Assembly (NCBI GenBank): GCA_019914945.1
Contig: CM034101.1
Coordinates: 8,381,188 to 8,445,187, forward strand
Direction: 5' to 3'
DNA from: Typha latifolia
Taxonomy: Eukaryota > Streptophyta > Magnoliopsida > Poales > Typhaceae
DNA: 64,000 nt
This document shows, one piece after another, positions 1 to 9,595 of this stretch. Position 1 is the first letter of the stretch. The number at the start of each line of letters is the position of its first letter. Under the pieces are notes generated by a model, which saw only the letters and a list, made by a program, of their open reading frames with translations, was not told the origin of the DNA and made no database searches. The position numbers and the translations under genes are program-made.

Positions 1-255
1 ATACAATTATTAGCCCTAATTCTAGAAGATTCCTACCGATCGCGTTCGAACGCACAAATGACGTTCTCTATTGATGTGAACGCAATGAAGGCGTTCGAAC
101 ACCGCATTGTTCTCTGTATTTGTGAACCTGATGCAGGCGTTCACAAATACATTTGAATGCGCCCCTAATCGTGTTCGAACGTGACCCAAAGAAATTTATT
201 TTAATAAAAATAAATAACTAATGCAATAAGAAAAAGACCCTAACTAAATGTATCA
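1..255 (-). mobile_element. LTR-B, partial (cut by window edge)
   Basis: On the minus strand it begins TGATACATTTAG at 255 and continues with the T/A-rich leader and TTCGAAC-rich U3 block seen in the LTR at 7737-8528. The rest lies beyond base 1. It abuts a gag remnant of a different family (LTR-C type), so it looks like a nested insertion rather than that element's own LTR. The target duplication cannot be checked because the other end is missing. Confidence 0.75.
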
Positions 256-1388
256 GCTCGATTCGTGGTGGGGCTGGCCCACTTGGATTTGGCCGAGCTT
301 GTCCCGAATATGGCACACTTGAGGCTAGTGATCTCGGGTTGCTCACTAGCATTTGATCCATGGTTGTCGACTCCAATGTGGTCCACTTTGGTTGTTGTAT
401 TGCCTTCAACTCTCGTATCTTTTCCTCCATCATTTGTGCCACTGAGAAGGCCTCTAGCAAGGTGGTAGGACGAGTAGCTTTGACTTCTGCTTAGATATCA
501 CAACGAAGCCCGGAGATGAAAGTGCTTTTGAGAGCTGAGTTCAACCACCTATGGACTCGATTGTTAATTCTTTCAAACTCCTCTTGATAGGCTCTTACAG
601 AGGTATTTTTTGTTAGCTTTGTCAATGTGGCTTGGAAGCCCTCATAGTCGGAGGGTCCGAAATGCACACAAAGTGCATCGGTGTACTCCTCCCAAGTGGC
701 GAAAGCATGCTTGCAATGCGCTACTTGAAACCATTTCACTGCTATGTCTTCAAGGAGGAATGAGGCCAGAAGCACCTTTTGGTGATTAGGTGTCCCTTGA
801 TAAGTGAAAAATTGCTCCACCCTATAAATTCAATCCAATGGGTCACCACCACTGAATTTAAGAAAATCGACTCAAATAGTGCAAGGTTGTAACATTTGGT
901 CGCATCCATTCTCGCATCCTCGGTGAAGTGGCTCTTGTTGCTGGACCCTTGGTTGATGTGGGGGCTCCTCCCACTCATCCTAAGACTCCTCATCTGGATG
1001 TGGGGCCATAGGTTCCCTCGGGTGCAATGGTGGTAAGTTGGTGCGGCACCCGTGTAGGTCGTCGCGTTGTTGCCATGATGTCTCTAGGATTGGTCCTCGT
1101 CGGTTCCCCCTCTCCTGGTAAAGGGTGATCTTCATGTTTTCGATGACACTCAGTGCTACGCCTTGGAGGATAATGGCTCCTATCAACAAGGGTGGCCTTG
1201 ATCTCTAACAACATTTATGCCATAAGCGTTGGGGTTTGCGCGAGATCGGGAGGGCCTTCTATCTATCCTCGTGAGCTCTATGGGGATGGAGATCTTGACG
1301 GAACCATGTGGTCCGTCTCCAAGCCTTGATCTCTTGTTTGCTTTGTCACCTTCAATCTTGTGGTAGCCATGACAGTCCGAGGAACATT
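256..1388 (-). pseudogene. Ty3/gypsy gag remnant
   Basis: Minus-strand reading shows a retrotransposon gag domain at about 820-491, with the pattern EQFFTYQGT, then FLLEDIAVKWF, FGPSDYEG, YQEEFERINNR and FISGLRCDI. It continues in another frame through a gag C-terminal part (about 460-256). Upstream (993-1388) is the degraded gag N-terminus. No protease or polymerase follows, because the frame runs straight into an LTR-B at 255. Several stops and frame changes make it non-functional. Gag would form the virus-like particle. Its 5' side carries a PBS and an LTR-C, so it belongs to an LTR-C element whose 3' part is lost or outside the window. Confidence 0.8.
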
Positions 1389-1412
1389 GGCTCTAACACC
1401 AATTATTACGAA
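1389..1412 (-). promoter_or_regulatory. Primer-binding site of gypsy C element
   Basis: The minus strand reads TTGGTGTTAGAGCC directly inside the LTR end at 1414. This is close to the plant initiator-Met tRNA complement (TGGTATCAGAGC) used to prime reverse transcription, and it fixes the element orientation as minus. Confidence 0.7.
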
Positions 1413-1413
1413 C

Positions 1414-1902
1414 CAGTCTGATTCGATCCGCAACGGTTCTGGACTCGGTTAGGCTCGTAACTTCCGAAGTGATCTGCAAACAATCTAATAGACGGATCTT
1501 TCTAAATTTTGAATATGTTAGCGCTCTTGGAGAGAGTTTCCAATGAATCTAAGATAACATAATTTAGATGGTTAGATCTCAAGATATTGACCAAACAGTG
1601 GCCGAAGGTCAATTTAATCATAGTTTGATAGCCCTCCAATGGCTAGAGACAAGTTGAGAAGGAGGTAAAGGCCAAAGCTAACTATTTTCGCCGCAGTGCG
1701 TTAGAACACGCCCGATCGTGTTCAAGCACATAATTTGCATTCTCTGTAGCTGCGAATGCGTACAGGCATTCAAACGACACGTTCCAACGCAGGTCCCCTC
1801 TAGCAAAAGGTTTTATTCTCTCAAGCAAACACAAACTAGATAAATAGGCTTATCTCAATGCACCCAATGCCGCAAGCAGATCCAATCCGACCAAGTCGTA
1901 TA
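1414..1902 (-). mobile_element. LTR-C (5' LTR of the gag remnant), shortened
   Basis: On the minus strand it starts near TATACGACTTGGTCGG at 1902 and ends GGTTCGTAATA at 1414, like the solo LTR-C copies at 31362-32149 and 34291-34989. At about 490 bp it is much shorter than those (700-790 bp) and lacks the TATA/leader segment, so it is internally deleted. The U3 part (about 1690-1790) holds decayed forms of the shared TTCGAAC motif. Confidence 0.7.
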
Positions 1903-2113
1903 ACCCTAGGCTGCCAAATCGTAAACCAAATAGGTTTTCGATGCAAATAATTCTTTTTCTAATTAATTAATGTAATTAGAAAAAGTCACGAAACATACTC
2001 TGCTCGAATCTCGACTCGTCCGAGTCGGTCAAGCTTGGACCTTCCGCCCAATGCCGAGGTGAAGGAGGCGCGCTCTTACTTTCCCATTCTCTTCCCTTCT
2101 CCTTTCCCTCCCA
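1903..2113 (+). promoter_or_regulatory. 5' flank and leader of the PPR gene
   Basis: Only about 210 bp separate the LTR-C from the PPR start codon. The last 70 bp are pyrimidine-rich, typical of a plant 5' leader. A three-codon upstream frame (ATG at 2051, TGA at 2060-2062) precedes the main ATG in the same frame. No convincing TATA box is seen, so transcription may initiate within or next to the LTR. Confidence 0.4.
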
Positions 2114-3802
2114 ATGCCCCACCTCCATTTAAACCCCAAACAAAGCCATCCTTCTTCCTGCCTCCTTGTCTCCATTCGCCGCCACCTGTCCGTCGGCCGT
2201 CTCGACCTTGCTGTCTCCTCTCTCCCCCTCCTCTCCCGAGCCGGCCTCCGCGCTCCCTTCTCCCTTCTCGCCGAGCTCCTCCACAAATGCCTAATCTCCT
2301 CTTCCCTTACCTTAGCCCATCGTATCCATCTTTTCGTCCACCTCTCGGGCGTCAAGTCTTTAGTTCCTTCTTACACTCGTCTCGCTAACCACCTCCTGTC
2401 CTTTCACTTCCTACGCGGTCGCCCCTCCGAGGCCCGACACTTATTCGACAAAATGCCCCAGCCAAATATCTTTTCCTTCAATGCCATGCTCGCTGGCTAT
2501 GCGCGTCTCGGCCTCCTTGCGCCCGCTCGCCGTATATTCGGTCGAATGCCGCATCGCGACCTCGTCTCCTGGAACACGATGCTCCTCGCGCTCGCTCGTG
2601 CCAGCTCCTTCCGAGAGGCCCTGTCCTTATACTCTCAGCTCCGGAGGTCCTCCCTTGGTTTCAATGCGCATACCTTTTCTGGCCTCCTCGTGGCATGCGC
2701 CCGCCATGCGCAGCCCAAATTTACCCAACAGATCCATGCCCAGGTGCTGCTTCTTGGGTTCCTATCCAATCTCATTATCGCAAGTTCACTCCTTGATGCC
2801 TATGCAAAATGCGGTTGTGTAGATGATGCAAGGAACCTGTTTGATGAGATGCCCGTTAGAGATGTTCTTGCTTGGACAGCCCTGGTTTACGGGTATGCGA
2901 AATGTGGGGACTTGGTCTCTGCTCGTCGTCTATTTGATGATATGCCAGAGAGGAATCCTGTCTCCTGGACTGCTCTTGTTGGGGGATATGTTCGTGGTGG
3001 CCAGCCTTTAGAAGCACTTGATCTGTTCAGGAATATGATAAATAAGGGTGTTAGGCCTGACCAGTTCACTTTCAGTAGTGGTTTGTGTGCGTGTGCTACT
3101 ATTGCTTCACTAAAGCATGGGAAGCAGATCCATTGCCGAATGCTGAGAACCCAATTCAATCCCAATGCTATAGTTCTTAGTTCTCTCATTGACATGTACT
3201 CCAAATGTGGGGATTTGGTAGGAGGTCAACGAATATTTAAGAGGACAGTTCAAAGTAAAAAGGATACAGTGATGTGGAATACAATGATCTCTGCTGTGGG
3301 TCAGCATGGTCATGGCAGAGCTGCAATTAAACTTTTTTCAGAGATGATTGGAGTTGGAGCGAAGCCTGATGTTAACACCTTTGTGGTTCTCCTGACTGCA
3401 TGCAGCCATTCAGGTTTAGTGGAAGAGGGTATGGAGTTCTTTGAGTCTATGGGCAAGAACCATGGTATCTTTCCAGAAGAAGACCACTATGTTTGTCTGG
3501 TAGACCTGTTGGGCCGAACGGGCCGTTTGCAAGAGGCAATGGAATGGCTTGAGAAGATGCCCCATAGACCCAGTGCACGATCTTGGAATGCTTTGCTTGG
3601 GGCATGCAGGATTCATGGGAACATGCAGTTGGGAAAGAAAGTAGCAGAACGCCTTATTGAGTTGGAGCCTCAATCTTCTGCAGCTTATGTGCTACTCTTA
3701 AATATACACGCCAATGCTGGGAGTTGGGATTCTGTGGAAAATGTAAGGTGCCTCATGGAGGAAAACCTAGTAAAAAAAGAGAAGGCTTCGAGTTGGATCT
3801 AA
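2114..3802 (+). CDS. Pentatricopeptide repeat protein, PLS/E class (At2g21090-like)
   Basis: Intronless frame of 562 residues. PPR motifs run from about residue 86 to 488, with hallmark strings NIFSFNAMLAGYARLG, DLVSWNTM, DAYAKCG, NPVSWTALVGGYVR, PDQFTFSSGLCACA, SLIDMYSKCGDL, WNTMISAVGQHGHG and ACSHSGLVEEG. An E-type region starts at about 489 (WNALLGACRIHGN). Order and wording match the Arabidopsis At2g21090 type. Such proteins bind organellar RNA and often direct C-to-U editing. The N-terminus is Ser/Leu/Arg-rich, fitting an organelle targeting peptide. The first in-frame ATG after the short upstream frame is taken as start. The first ~700 bp are very C-rich and the 3' half is not, a GC gradient usual in grasses and other commelinids. 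The frame stops at ...KASSWI (TAA 3800-3802), while in-frame sequence to 3895 still looks like the E+ region (HLFSTSEQH), so the C-terminus appears cut by a nonsense change. Confidence 0.9.
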   Translation: MPHLHLNPKQSHPSSCLLVSIRRHLSVGRLDLAVSSLPLLSRAGLRAPFSLLAELLHKCLISSSLTLAHRIHLFVHLSGVKSLVPSYTRLANHLLSFHFLRGRPSEARHLFDKMPQPNIFSFNAMLAGYARLGLLAPARRIFGRMPHRDLVSWNTMLLALARASSFREALSLYSQLRRSSLGFNAHTFSGLLVACARHAQPKFTQQIHAQVLLLGFLSNLIIASSLLDAYAKCGCVDDARNLFDEMPVRDVLAWTALVYGYAKCGDLVSARRLFDDMPERNPVSWTALVGGYVRGGQPLEALDLFRNMINKGVRPDQFTFSSGLCACATIASLKHGKQIHCRMLRTQFNPNAIVLSSLIDMYSKCGDLVGGQRIFKRTVQSKKDTVMWNTMISAVGQHGHGRAAIKLFSEMIGVGAKPDVNTFVVLLTACSHSGLVEEGMEFFESMGKNHGIFPEEDHYVCLVDLLGRTGRLQEAMEWLEKMPHRPSARSWNALLGACRIHGNMQLGKKVAERLIELEPQSSAAYVLLLNIHANAGSWDSVENVRCLMEENLVKKEKASSWI

Positions 3803-5362
3803 GTTGCTAATATAGTTCACTTGTTCAGCACCTCAGAGCAGCACATGGTTTCAAAGCTAATGTATGTTGTGCCACTAGACCATCACTCTTTCAAATGATA
3901 GGTGCTTCTTGGACTACTTGAGTGCTCCACGGATATTGGGCAGTCATAACATTTTTCACACGTTTGGCATACTTGTTATATGGAACACCACCATTTAAAG
4001 GCAAAAAAATCGCAAAACCAGAGTTCTTCCAATTGGCTGCAGATAATAAAGTTACTTTTTGAAGATTATTCTTCATCAGAGGCTAATAATGTTTTCAAAA
4101 CACTTCAGCAATGTACATTATGTACTATCTGGAACCCTTCACATTATTGATAATGTTCTGTTCTTGAATATTCTTAGTTTTTACATATGGTTATTGTTTA
4201 ATAATAATGAGTTCCTATGTTTTAGTTTTCAGTTCTTTTCAAACAAGATTTCGTGCTCGGAGGACATGTGAATTTAGATATTCACTTCAATAGATGAGAG
4301 TTTCCTGCACTAGTTAAATGCTTTTTGCAGAAATATTCTCTGCCATTCCATGCTAAAATATTTGAATATTTTTTTTTTTGATAAAAAAAATTGAATGTCG
4401 TTAGAAATTGCATACCATATAGCTATTCGTTCTTATCGAATAGTGTTCTGCTCCCTCCGTAGGTCTGAAATTGCTGGTGAATTTATTTGGACCTGTTCTT
4501 TAGAGGTTGGACATCTATTCTAAGATGTGTATTTGTCAGTAGAACCTTTTTAGCTTGACAAGGACATACAATATAAATAAATAGAAATTCATTATATTGG
4601 AACGCTTTAACGATTGGAGCGAAATAGTTTGTTGTTATTAGGAAGATCCCTGGTTGAATTAATATTTTGTGCACTCAGGTCATTAACATATGTAGCAGAA
4701 GCAGAAAAAATAGTATCCGACTCAAATTGATTTGTTAGTCTCCACCATAAAAGTATGCATCATAACTGAGATTTATTTTTTCTTTTGTGATATCCATAAT
4801 CTGACTATAGAATCACCAGACATTCGTTATCATCTGAGCTGCTGAGCTCTTTATTTACTGGAAAGGAAATGTTTGTTCCATAATTTGACTATAGCTTGCA
4901 TTATGCCCTTTCCTCTCCAATAGATCATGAATGACTATAAATATGCAACTCAAAGCTGAGAAATCCTCAAATAACTTAAACCTGAGGGGTAGACTTCCAC
5001 TCCTTCCAGAAAATGGAGAGGGCATCGCTAAGGCTAATTGCCATTCGGGACTTCCTGAAAACTTGTGACCCTCTCATTATGAAGAAGCCACTAGAATAGA
5101 ACGAAGAGGTGGTTCGTGTCATGCCTCAGTCAGGACAACATCTTTCGTCCTCCAAGAGGACTACTACTCCGAGATCAACAACAATGGGGAGAACACCCGC
5201 CCCCAAACTTAAGGAGTCCAGAAGGGGCTTGAAGAAGACACAGCCAAGGAGAAGACGTTGGAGTGATTCCATCATTTCCTCGCAAAAAGACAAGGGAAAG
5301 GGTCGTACAAACCCTTCCAAGTGAGAAGATATCCCCATATGGATTTGACCAAGGACAAAACA
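3803..5362. other. PPR 3' flank, no gene recognised
   Basis: In-frame continuation of the PPR gene runs to a stop at 3896-3898. Beyond that the sequence is A/T-rich with no long frame, apart from a short hairpin of T and A runs near 4370-4390. A short basic frame at 5109-5324 has no recognisable domain. The hAT MITE at 5371 follows shortly after it. Confidence 0.5.
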
Positions 5363-5370
5363 CTTACATC

Positions 5371-5950
5371 TAGACATGATCAAAGGGCCCAGCCTGCCCA
5401 TGCCCGGCCAGGTTTGGACCGGGCTAAGCCCGACCCGGACCCAGTTTAGGCCCGGCCCGGCCCGAGCCCGAACAATCCATGGGCGGCACAGGCCAGCTCT
5501 TTGCCCGTCCGACCCGGCCCGAAAGCCCGCCCGTTTGGCCCGCAATTAGGCCTGCCCGTTCTGCTACAGTAGCCCGACTATCTGCTATAGTAGCCCGTCC
5601 GCCCGTCTGCTACAGTAGTTTGCCCATCTGCTACAGTATTTTTACCATTGCTACAGTAAATTTTTTTAGTATTGTATCGTTTTGCATTGTTTTTAGCGCA
5701 CCTTTAAAAATTTTTAATTTATTTTAATTATTTTTTAAATGGAGGAATATAAATATTTTTTTTTAAAATAAGCTAATAGTTAAAAAAATTCTAAAAATAG
5801 CTAAAATATGGGTTGGGCCGAGTGATTGGTTAGTCGGGCCGGCCCAGCCCAATCGGCTTGCCCGATCTCTCACGGGTCGATGGGCGGTAACGAGCTAGAC
5901 TATTTTAGCCCGGCTCGAACTCGGCCCGGCCCGCCCGATGATCATGTCTA
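5371..5950. mobile_element. hAT-type MITE
   Basis: A 580 bp element with perfect 12 bp terminal inverted repeats (TAGACATGATCA at both ends) and a perfect 8 bp target duplication CTTACATC at 5363-5370 and 5951-5958. The 8 bp duplication places it in the hAT superfamily. Interior arms are runs of GGCCC/CCGGG words, able to fold on themselves, with an AT-rich middle and CTACAGTA repeats (about 5570-5660). It encodes no transposase and is therefore non-autonomous. Confidence 0.9.
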
Positions 5951-5978
5951 CTTACATCTTAGCGGGAAGGTAAGTTTT

Positions 5979-6858
5979 TGATGCAAACCAAATAAGATCG
6001 GATCACATCAAAGTAAGATTAGGCTTAATGGATTGAGTCTAATTATCTTATTTAGTTATTTAGTTTAATTAGAGTCTTGGCAGGTTAAGATTTTATTTAA
6101 TTAGCTAAATTTAGCTCTACACAGTTTGGAGAAAATATTTGTAGAATATTCTACACATATCAAAATAATATCAAACTAGTTGAATAAGTCACCAACCTTG
6201 AGATCTAAAACCTTTATATTTATAACTTTTCCAGATTGGGAATTTATCTACAATGAAACGAAGGGTTAATAGAAGAAGGTAAGAAAGACTACTTTAGTTG
6301 ATTTGTTAGGGTTTTAACTTAATTGTTGGTTTATTAGGATTTGTTTGGAGTTGTTTAACTTAGTTGATGAGTCCCTAATGTGAGCCTATATATATGTGGA
6401 GGAAACCCTAATTAGAGTTGTATGATGATGATAATATTGGAATTGGCTTTGGCCTTTATCTCCTTCTCTACTTGACTCTAGCCATTAGCGCCCTCTCCCA
6501 CCTCCCTTCTTCCTCCGCCCGTCTTTGGTCGGCCTCTTCCAGCTTCTAACCTCTCTTCTACAACAAATTCTCTCTCTTCACACCAAGAACTAAACCTAGC
6601 ATCCATCTAGTCATTGGAGGGCTATCAAGCTAGGATCTAATTGACCTTCGACCACTATTCGGTCGATATCTTGAGATTTAACCGTCTAAATCTTGTGATC
6701 TTAGATCCGTTGGAAAGCTCTCTTCAAGGGCAACAACATATCCACATATCCAAAATTCAGGAGGATTCCTTGGCTAGATTGTTCACAGAACCCCTTGGAA
6801 GTCATGTGCTTCATCAAGTCCAGAACTGTTGCGGATCAGATTAGGCCGGTTTGTAACA
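5979..6858 (+). mobile_element. Solo LTR-C
   Basis: It starts TGATGCAAACC and ends GGTTTGTAACA. The flanks GTTTT (5974-5978) and GTTTC (6859-6863) agree at four of five bases. The 3' two-thirds (GTGAGCCTATATATATGTGG at the TATA/leader, then the CGCCCTCTCCCACCTCC stretch) match the LTR-C copies at 31362-32149 and 34291-34989. The first 300 bp are divergent. No internal region is present on either side. Confidence 0.75.
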
Positions 6859-7149
6859 GTTTCCATGGGTTGGTAGCCTAGACTAGTACAAGGGCATCAC
6901 TAGCAAGAGAACGAGAACGATAAATTTTATGCTTATAAGTACGAGTATCCTACGAGAAAATAAAATATTCGAAAAAGTAAAATATTTAATGTGTGTAGAT
7001 TTTGGTAATATTTTTTCTCTAATATAGTAATTTTTGGTAGATAAAACAATGAAATTAGATATTTGAAATGTGTTTCCATCTTGAGAAGAATTACATCAAA
7101 ATAATATTTTCTCAAAACTTATGGCTAAAAAATAAAATAAACTTGTATC
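6859..7149. other. A/T-rich spacer
   Basis: No gene or repeat structure recognised. It lies between the solo LTR-C and a divergent gypsy LTR end. Confidence 0.4.
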
Positions 7150-7311
7150 CAAATATGTGAAGGACATGAAAATCAAAATTGTAGATCAAGAGGTTATGAA
7201 ACGAACCTATTTGGTTTCATAATTCTATTTCTACGACGAATATCTAGCGAATATTCTCTTCTTACTAAGTGGACTACCATCCTGCACCCAAGCTTGATTC
7301 ATGTCATAACA
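7150..7311 (+). mobile_element. Divergent LTR 3' end
   Basis: About 160 bp resembling the last part of LTR-B: the AAAATTGTAGATCA word, a TTTCATAATT stretch and GAATATTCTC. It ends CATAACA, followed by a PBS-like TGGTATTAGATCC at 7314-7326. The 5' part of the LTR is not recognisable. Confidence 0.55.
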
Positions 7312-7343
7312 AGTGGTATTAGATCCATTGCTCCTCGGACACC

Positions 7344-7565
7344 ATGCCAATAGTCAGATTCATGGCATCAAGACCCCATGAAGGCACTTCAGTCGAAGAA
7401 GAGGCCACAGATGTGGTCAGGTCCAAAACAAACCTAATCGAGACGGCACGATCTGAGTTGGACCTAAGCACACTATGGGGGACTTCTCCATTTCTTCCTC
7501 TATGAACTCAGATTTGTTCAAAATGTTTATGGACATGATGGAGATGTAATGAGTCGCGCAAGCAT
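7344..7565 (+). pseudogene. gypsy gag N-terminal remnant
   Basis: Starting 18 bases after the PBS-like site, a 53-codon frame (MPIVRFMASRPHEGTSVEEE...) ends at TGA 7503-7505. Its position after LTR and PBS, and its acidic N-terminal style, fit a gypsy gag start. The remainder is lost: from about 7570 to 7736 the sequence is a short minus-strand LTR-C-like fragment (TATTACGAACCGACTTG...) followed by a linker. Confidence 0.45.
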
Positions 7566-7736
7566 CTATTACGAACCGACTTGATCGGATTCGTAGCGGT
7601 TCTACACGGGATTTGGGATTCGCGGGTGGAGACATGGATTCTTAAGTATAGGATGGAGGTGATGGTAGAGTGGAGGCCGAATAGTTGATGGAGGTGGCTC
7701 GGCAATAGATGATGGTGGTGGTGGGTTGATACACCT

Positions 7737-8528
7737 TGTTAGAGTCTTTTCTTATTGCATTAGTTATTTATTTTTATTAAAATAAATTTTTTGTAGGTCG
7801 CATTCGAACGTGGAAAGGGCACGTTCAAACATCATGTTCAAACGCGGTCAGGCACATTCGAACGCTACGTTCGAATGCCTGTATCAGGTTCACAAAAATA
7901 GAGAACGTCTTTTGTGCGTCCGAACACGACCGGGCGTGTTCGAATGAGATCAGCAGAAGTCCACTAGAATTAGGGTTAATAATTATATTTTGGCTTATTG
8001 GCTAGCCTCTATAAAGGTGTGGATGGCAACCAAAATTATCATGCTATTGGAATATTAGTTTCTTGCCTCTATATCCTCTCTCTAATCTCTCTACCCTAAT
8101 CTCCCTCCTCCCTCTTCACCAACCTACCACCTCCATCATTGGCAAGGTCTCTCCTAATTTCTAGTCTCTCTCGTCTATCGAGTCCTCCCTCTTCCTTGGG
8201 ATCTCAACCACTTCTTCCTCTTCATCTTTATCACGAAAACAACTCAACCAACCACCCTTATCTCCATTATCATCCATAACCCTAACATCCACTCCCCTCA
8301 TCGTCACCACCATCATCCTCACTATATCATGTTTTCGTCCTAGTTATCATTCGAATCTATGAAGGGCGTAAATACAGAAAATGTAGATCAAGGAGTTACA
8401 AACCAATCCCAATTAGTTTTGTAATTTTATGACTACGAAAAAATATATAGTGAATATTTTTCCTCGGTTGCGCGGACTACTTCCTACAATAAATTCAGAT
8501 CTTGAAGGAATCGTTTCGTAACCTATCA
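7737..8528 (+). mobile_element. 5' LTR-B of gypsy B copy 1
   Basis: It begins TGATACACCTTG and ends CCTATCA, with the PBS right after. TTCGAA/TTCGAAT motifs cluster at about 7800-7945. The TATA box lies in GCCTCTATAAAGG near 8005-8020. The TC-rich leader and U5 follow. Confidence 0.85.
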
Positions 8529-8542
8529 TTGGTATTACAGCC
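8529..8542 (+). promoter_or_regulatory. PBS of gypsy B copy 1
   Basis: TTGGTATTACAGCC directly follows the LTR end, an altered initiator-Met tRNA complement. Confidence 0.75.
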
Positions 8543-8565
8543 AAGAGAACCTTAGACCTCCATTA

Positions 8566-8839
8566 ATGGTGGAAACAAGGAAGATGGCATCAACTAGGAG
8601 ATCAATCGAGAACACACCGATAAGGGAAGACTCAATCCACGATGACCCTAACTGTGAGGCCGATTCATTTGGGGCAACTACGACAGGACCGAGTCAACCA
8701 ACGTCCATACGTGTGAACATTGGCTTAGCGGATGAACTCAGGGGTATGTATCAAACATTGCTGCATAGGGTTGACGCAATGTAGAATGATCATAATGCTT
8801 TAAAGGAATATGTCATGAATCGATCGACTTCGTCATCAG
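8566..8839 (+). pseudogene. gypsy B gag, N-terminal part
   Basis: The frame from ATG 8566 (MVETRKMASTRRSIENTP...) stops at 8782-8784 and continues degraded to about 8839, where an LTR-B begins. Its location 24 bases after the PBS and the basic/acidic low-complexity N-terminus fit gag. Confidence 0.6.
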
Positions 8840-9595
8840 ATCGCATTCAAATGCGGAAGGGGTCGCATTCGAATGTCCTTGCAAACGTCTGCATCAGGTT
8901 CGCAAATACAAAGGACACAAAAAGTGTGTTCGAATGCCTGCATCGCGTTCGCACATACGGAGAACGTCTTTATTGATTTGAACGCGATCGGGCGCATTCA
9001 AAAGCGATCGGCGGGATTGCATTAGGATTAAGGTTAGTTATTATTATTAGGGCTTGTTGCCTAGCCTCTATAAAGGTGTGGATGGCAGCCAAATTCAATA
9101 TGTTATTGGATTATTGATTTCTTCCCTCCTATCTTCTCTCTATTTTCTTCCCTCCTCCTTCATTACCAACCTTCCACCTCAAATGTTGGCAAGGTCTCTC
9201 CTAACTTCTAATCTTCCTCGTTTATCGAGTCCTCCCTCTTCTTTGGGATCTCGACCACTTCTTTCCCTTCGTCTATATCCCTTAACCACATCCACCATCC
9301 ACCTTCATCTCCATTACCCTCCATAACCCTAACATCCACTCCACCCATCACCACCACCATCACCCACGTCATTTTGTGTTTTCTCCCCAGTTGTTGTTTG
9401 AATCTACGAAGGACGTAAATATAAAAATTGTATATCAGGAAGTTATGGATCTAATCCACTTAGTTTAGTAATTTTCTAACTACAGGGAGAATATTTGTTA
9501 AAAAATTTCCACGGTTGCGGGGACTAATTTCTATAACAAATTCAGAACTTGAAGGAACCATTCCGTAGTCTATCTTTCGGTACCGTAACCTATCA
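8840..9595 (+). mobile_element. LTR-B nested in gag, 5'-truncated
   Basis: It matches LTR-B from its TTCGAA-rich U3 block (GATCGCATTCAAATGCGG) through the TATA box (GCCTCTATAAAGG at about 9065) to the terminal CGTAACCTATCA. The first ~70 bp, including the TGATAC terminus, are missing, so the target duplication cannot be tested. The gag frame resumes downstream. Confidence 0.75.

Noticed and set aside
5126..5545. 139-residue minus-strand frame overlapping the MITE edge
   Set aside because: It crosses the MITE boundary and target duplication, so it cannot be an old gene. No domain recognised.
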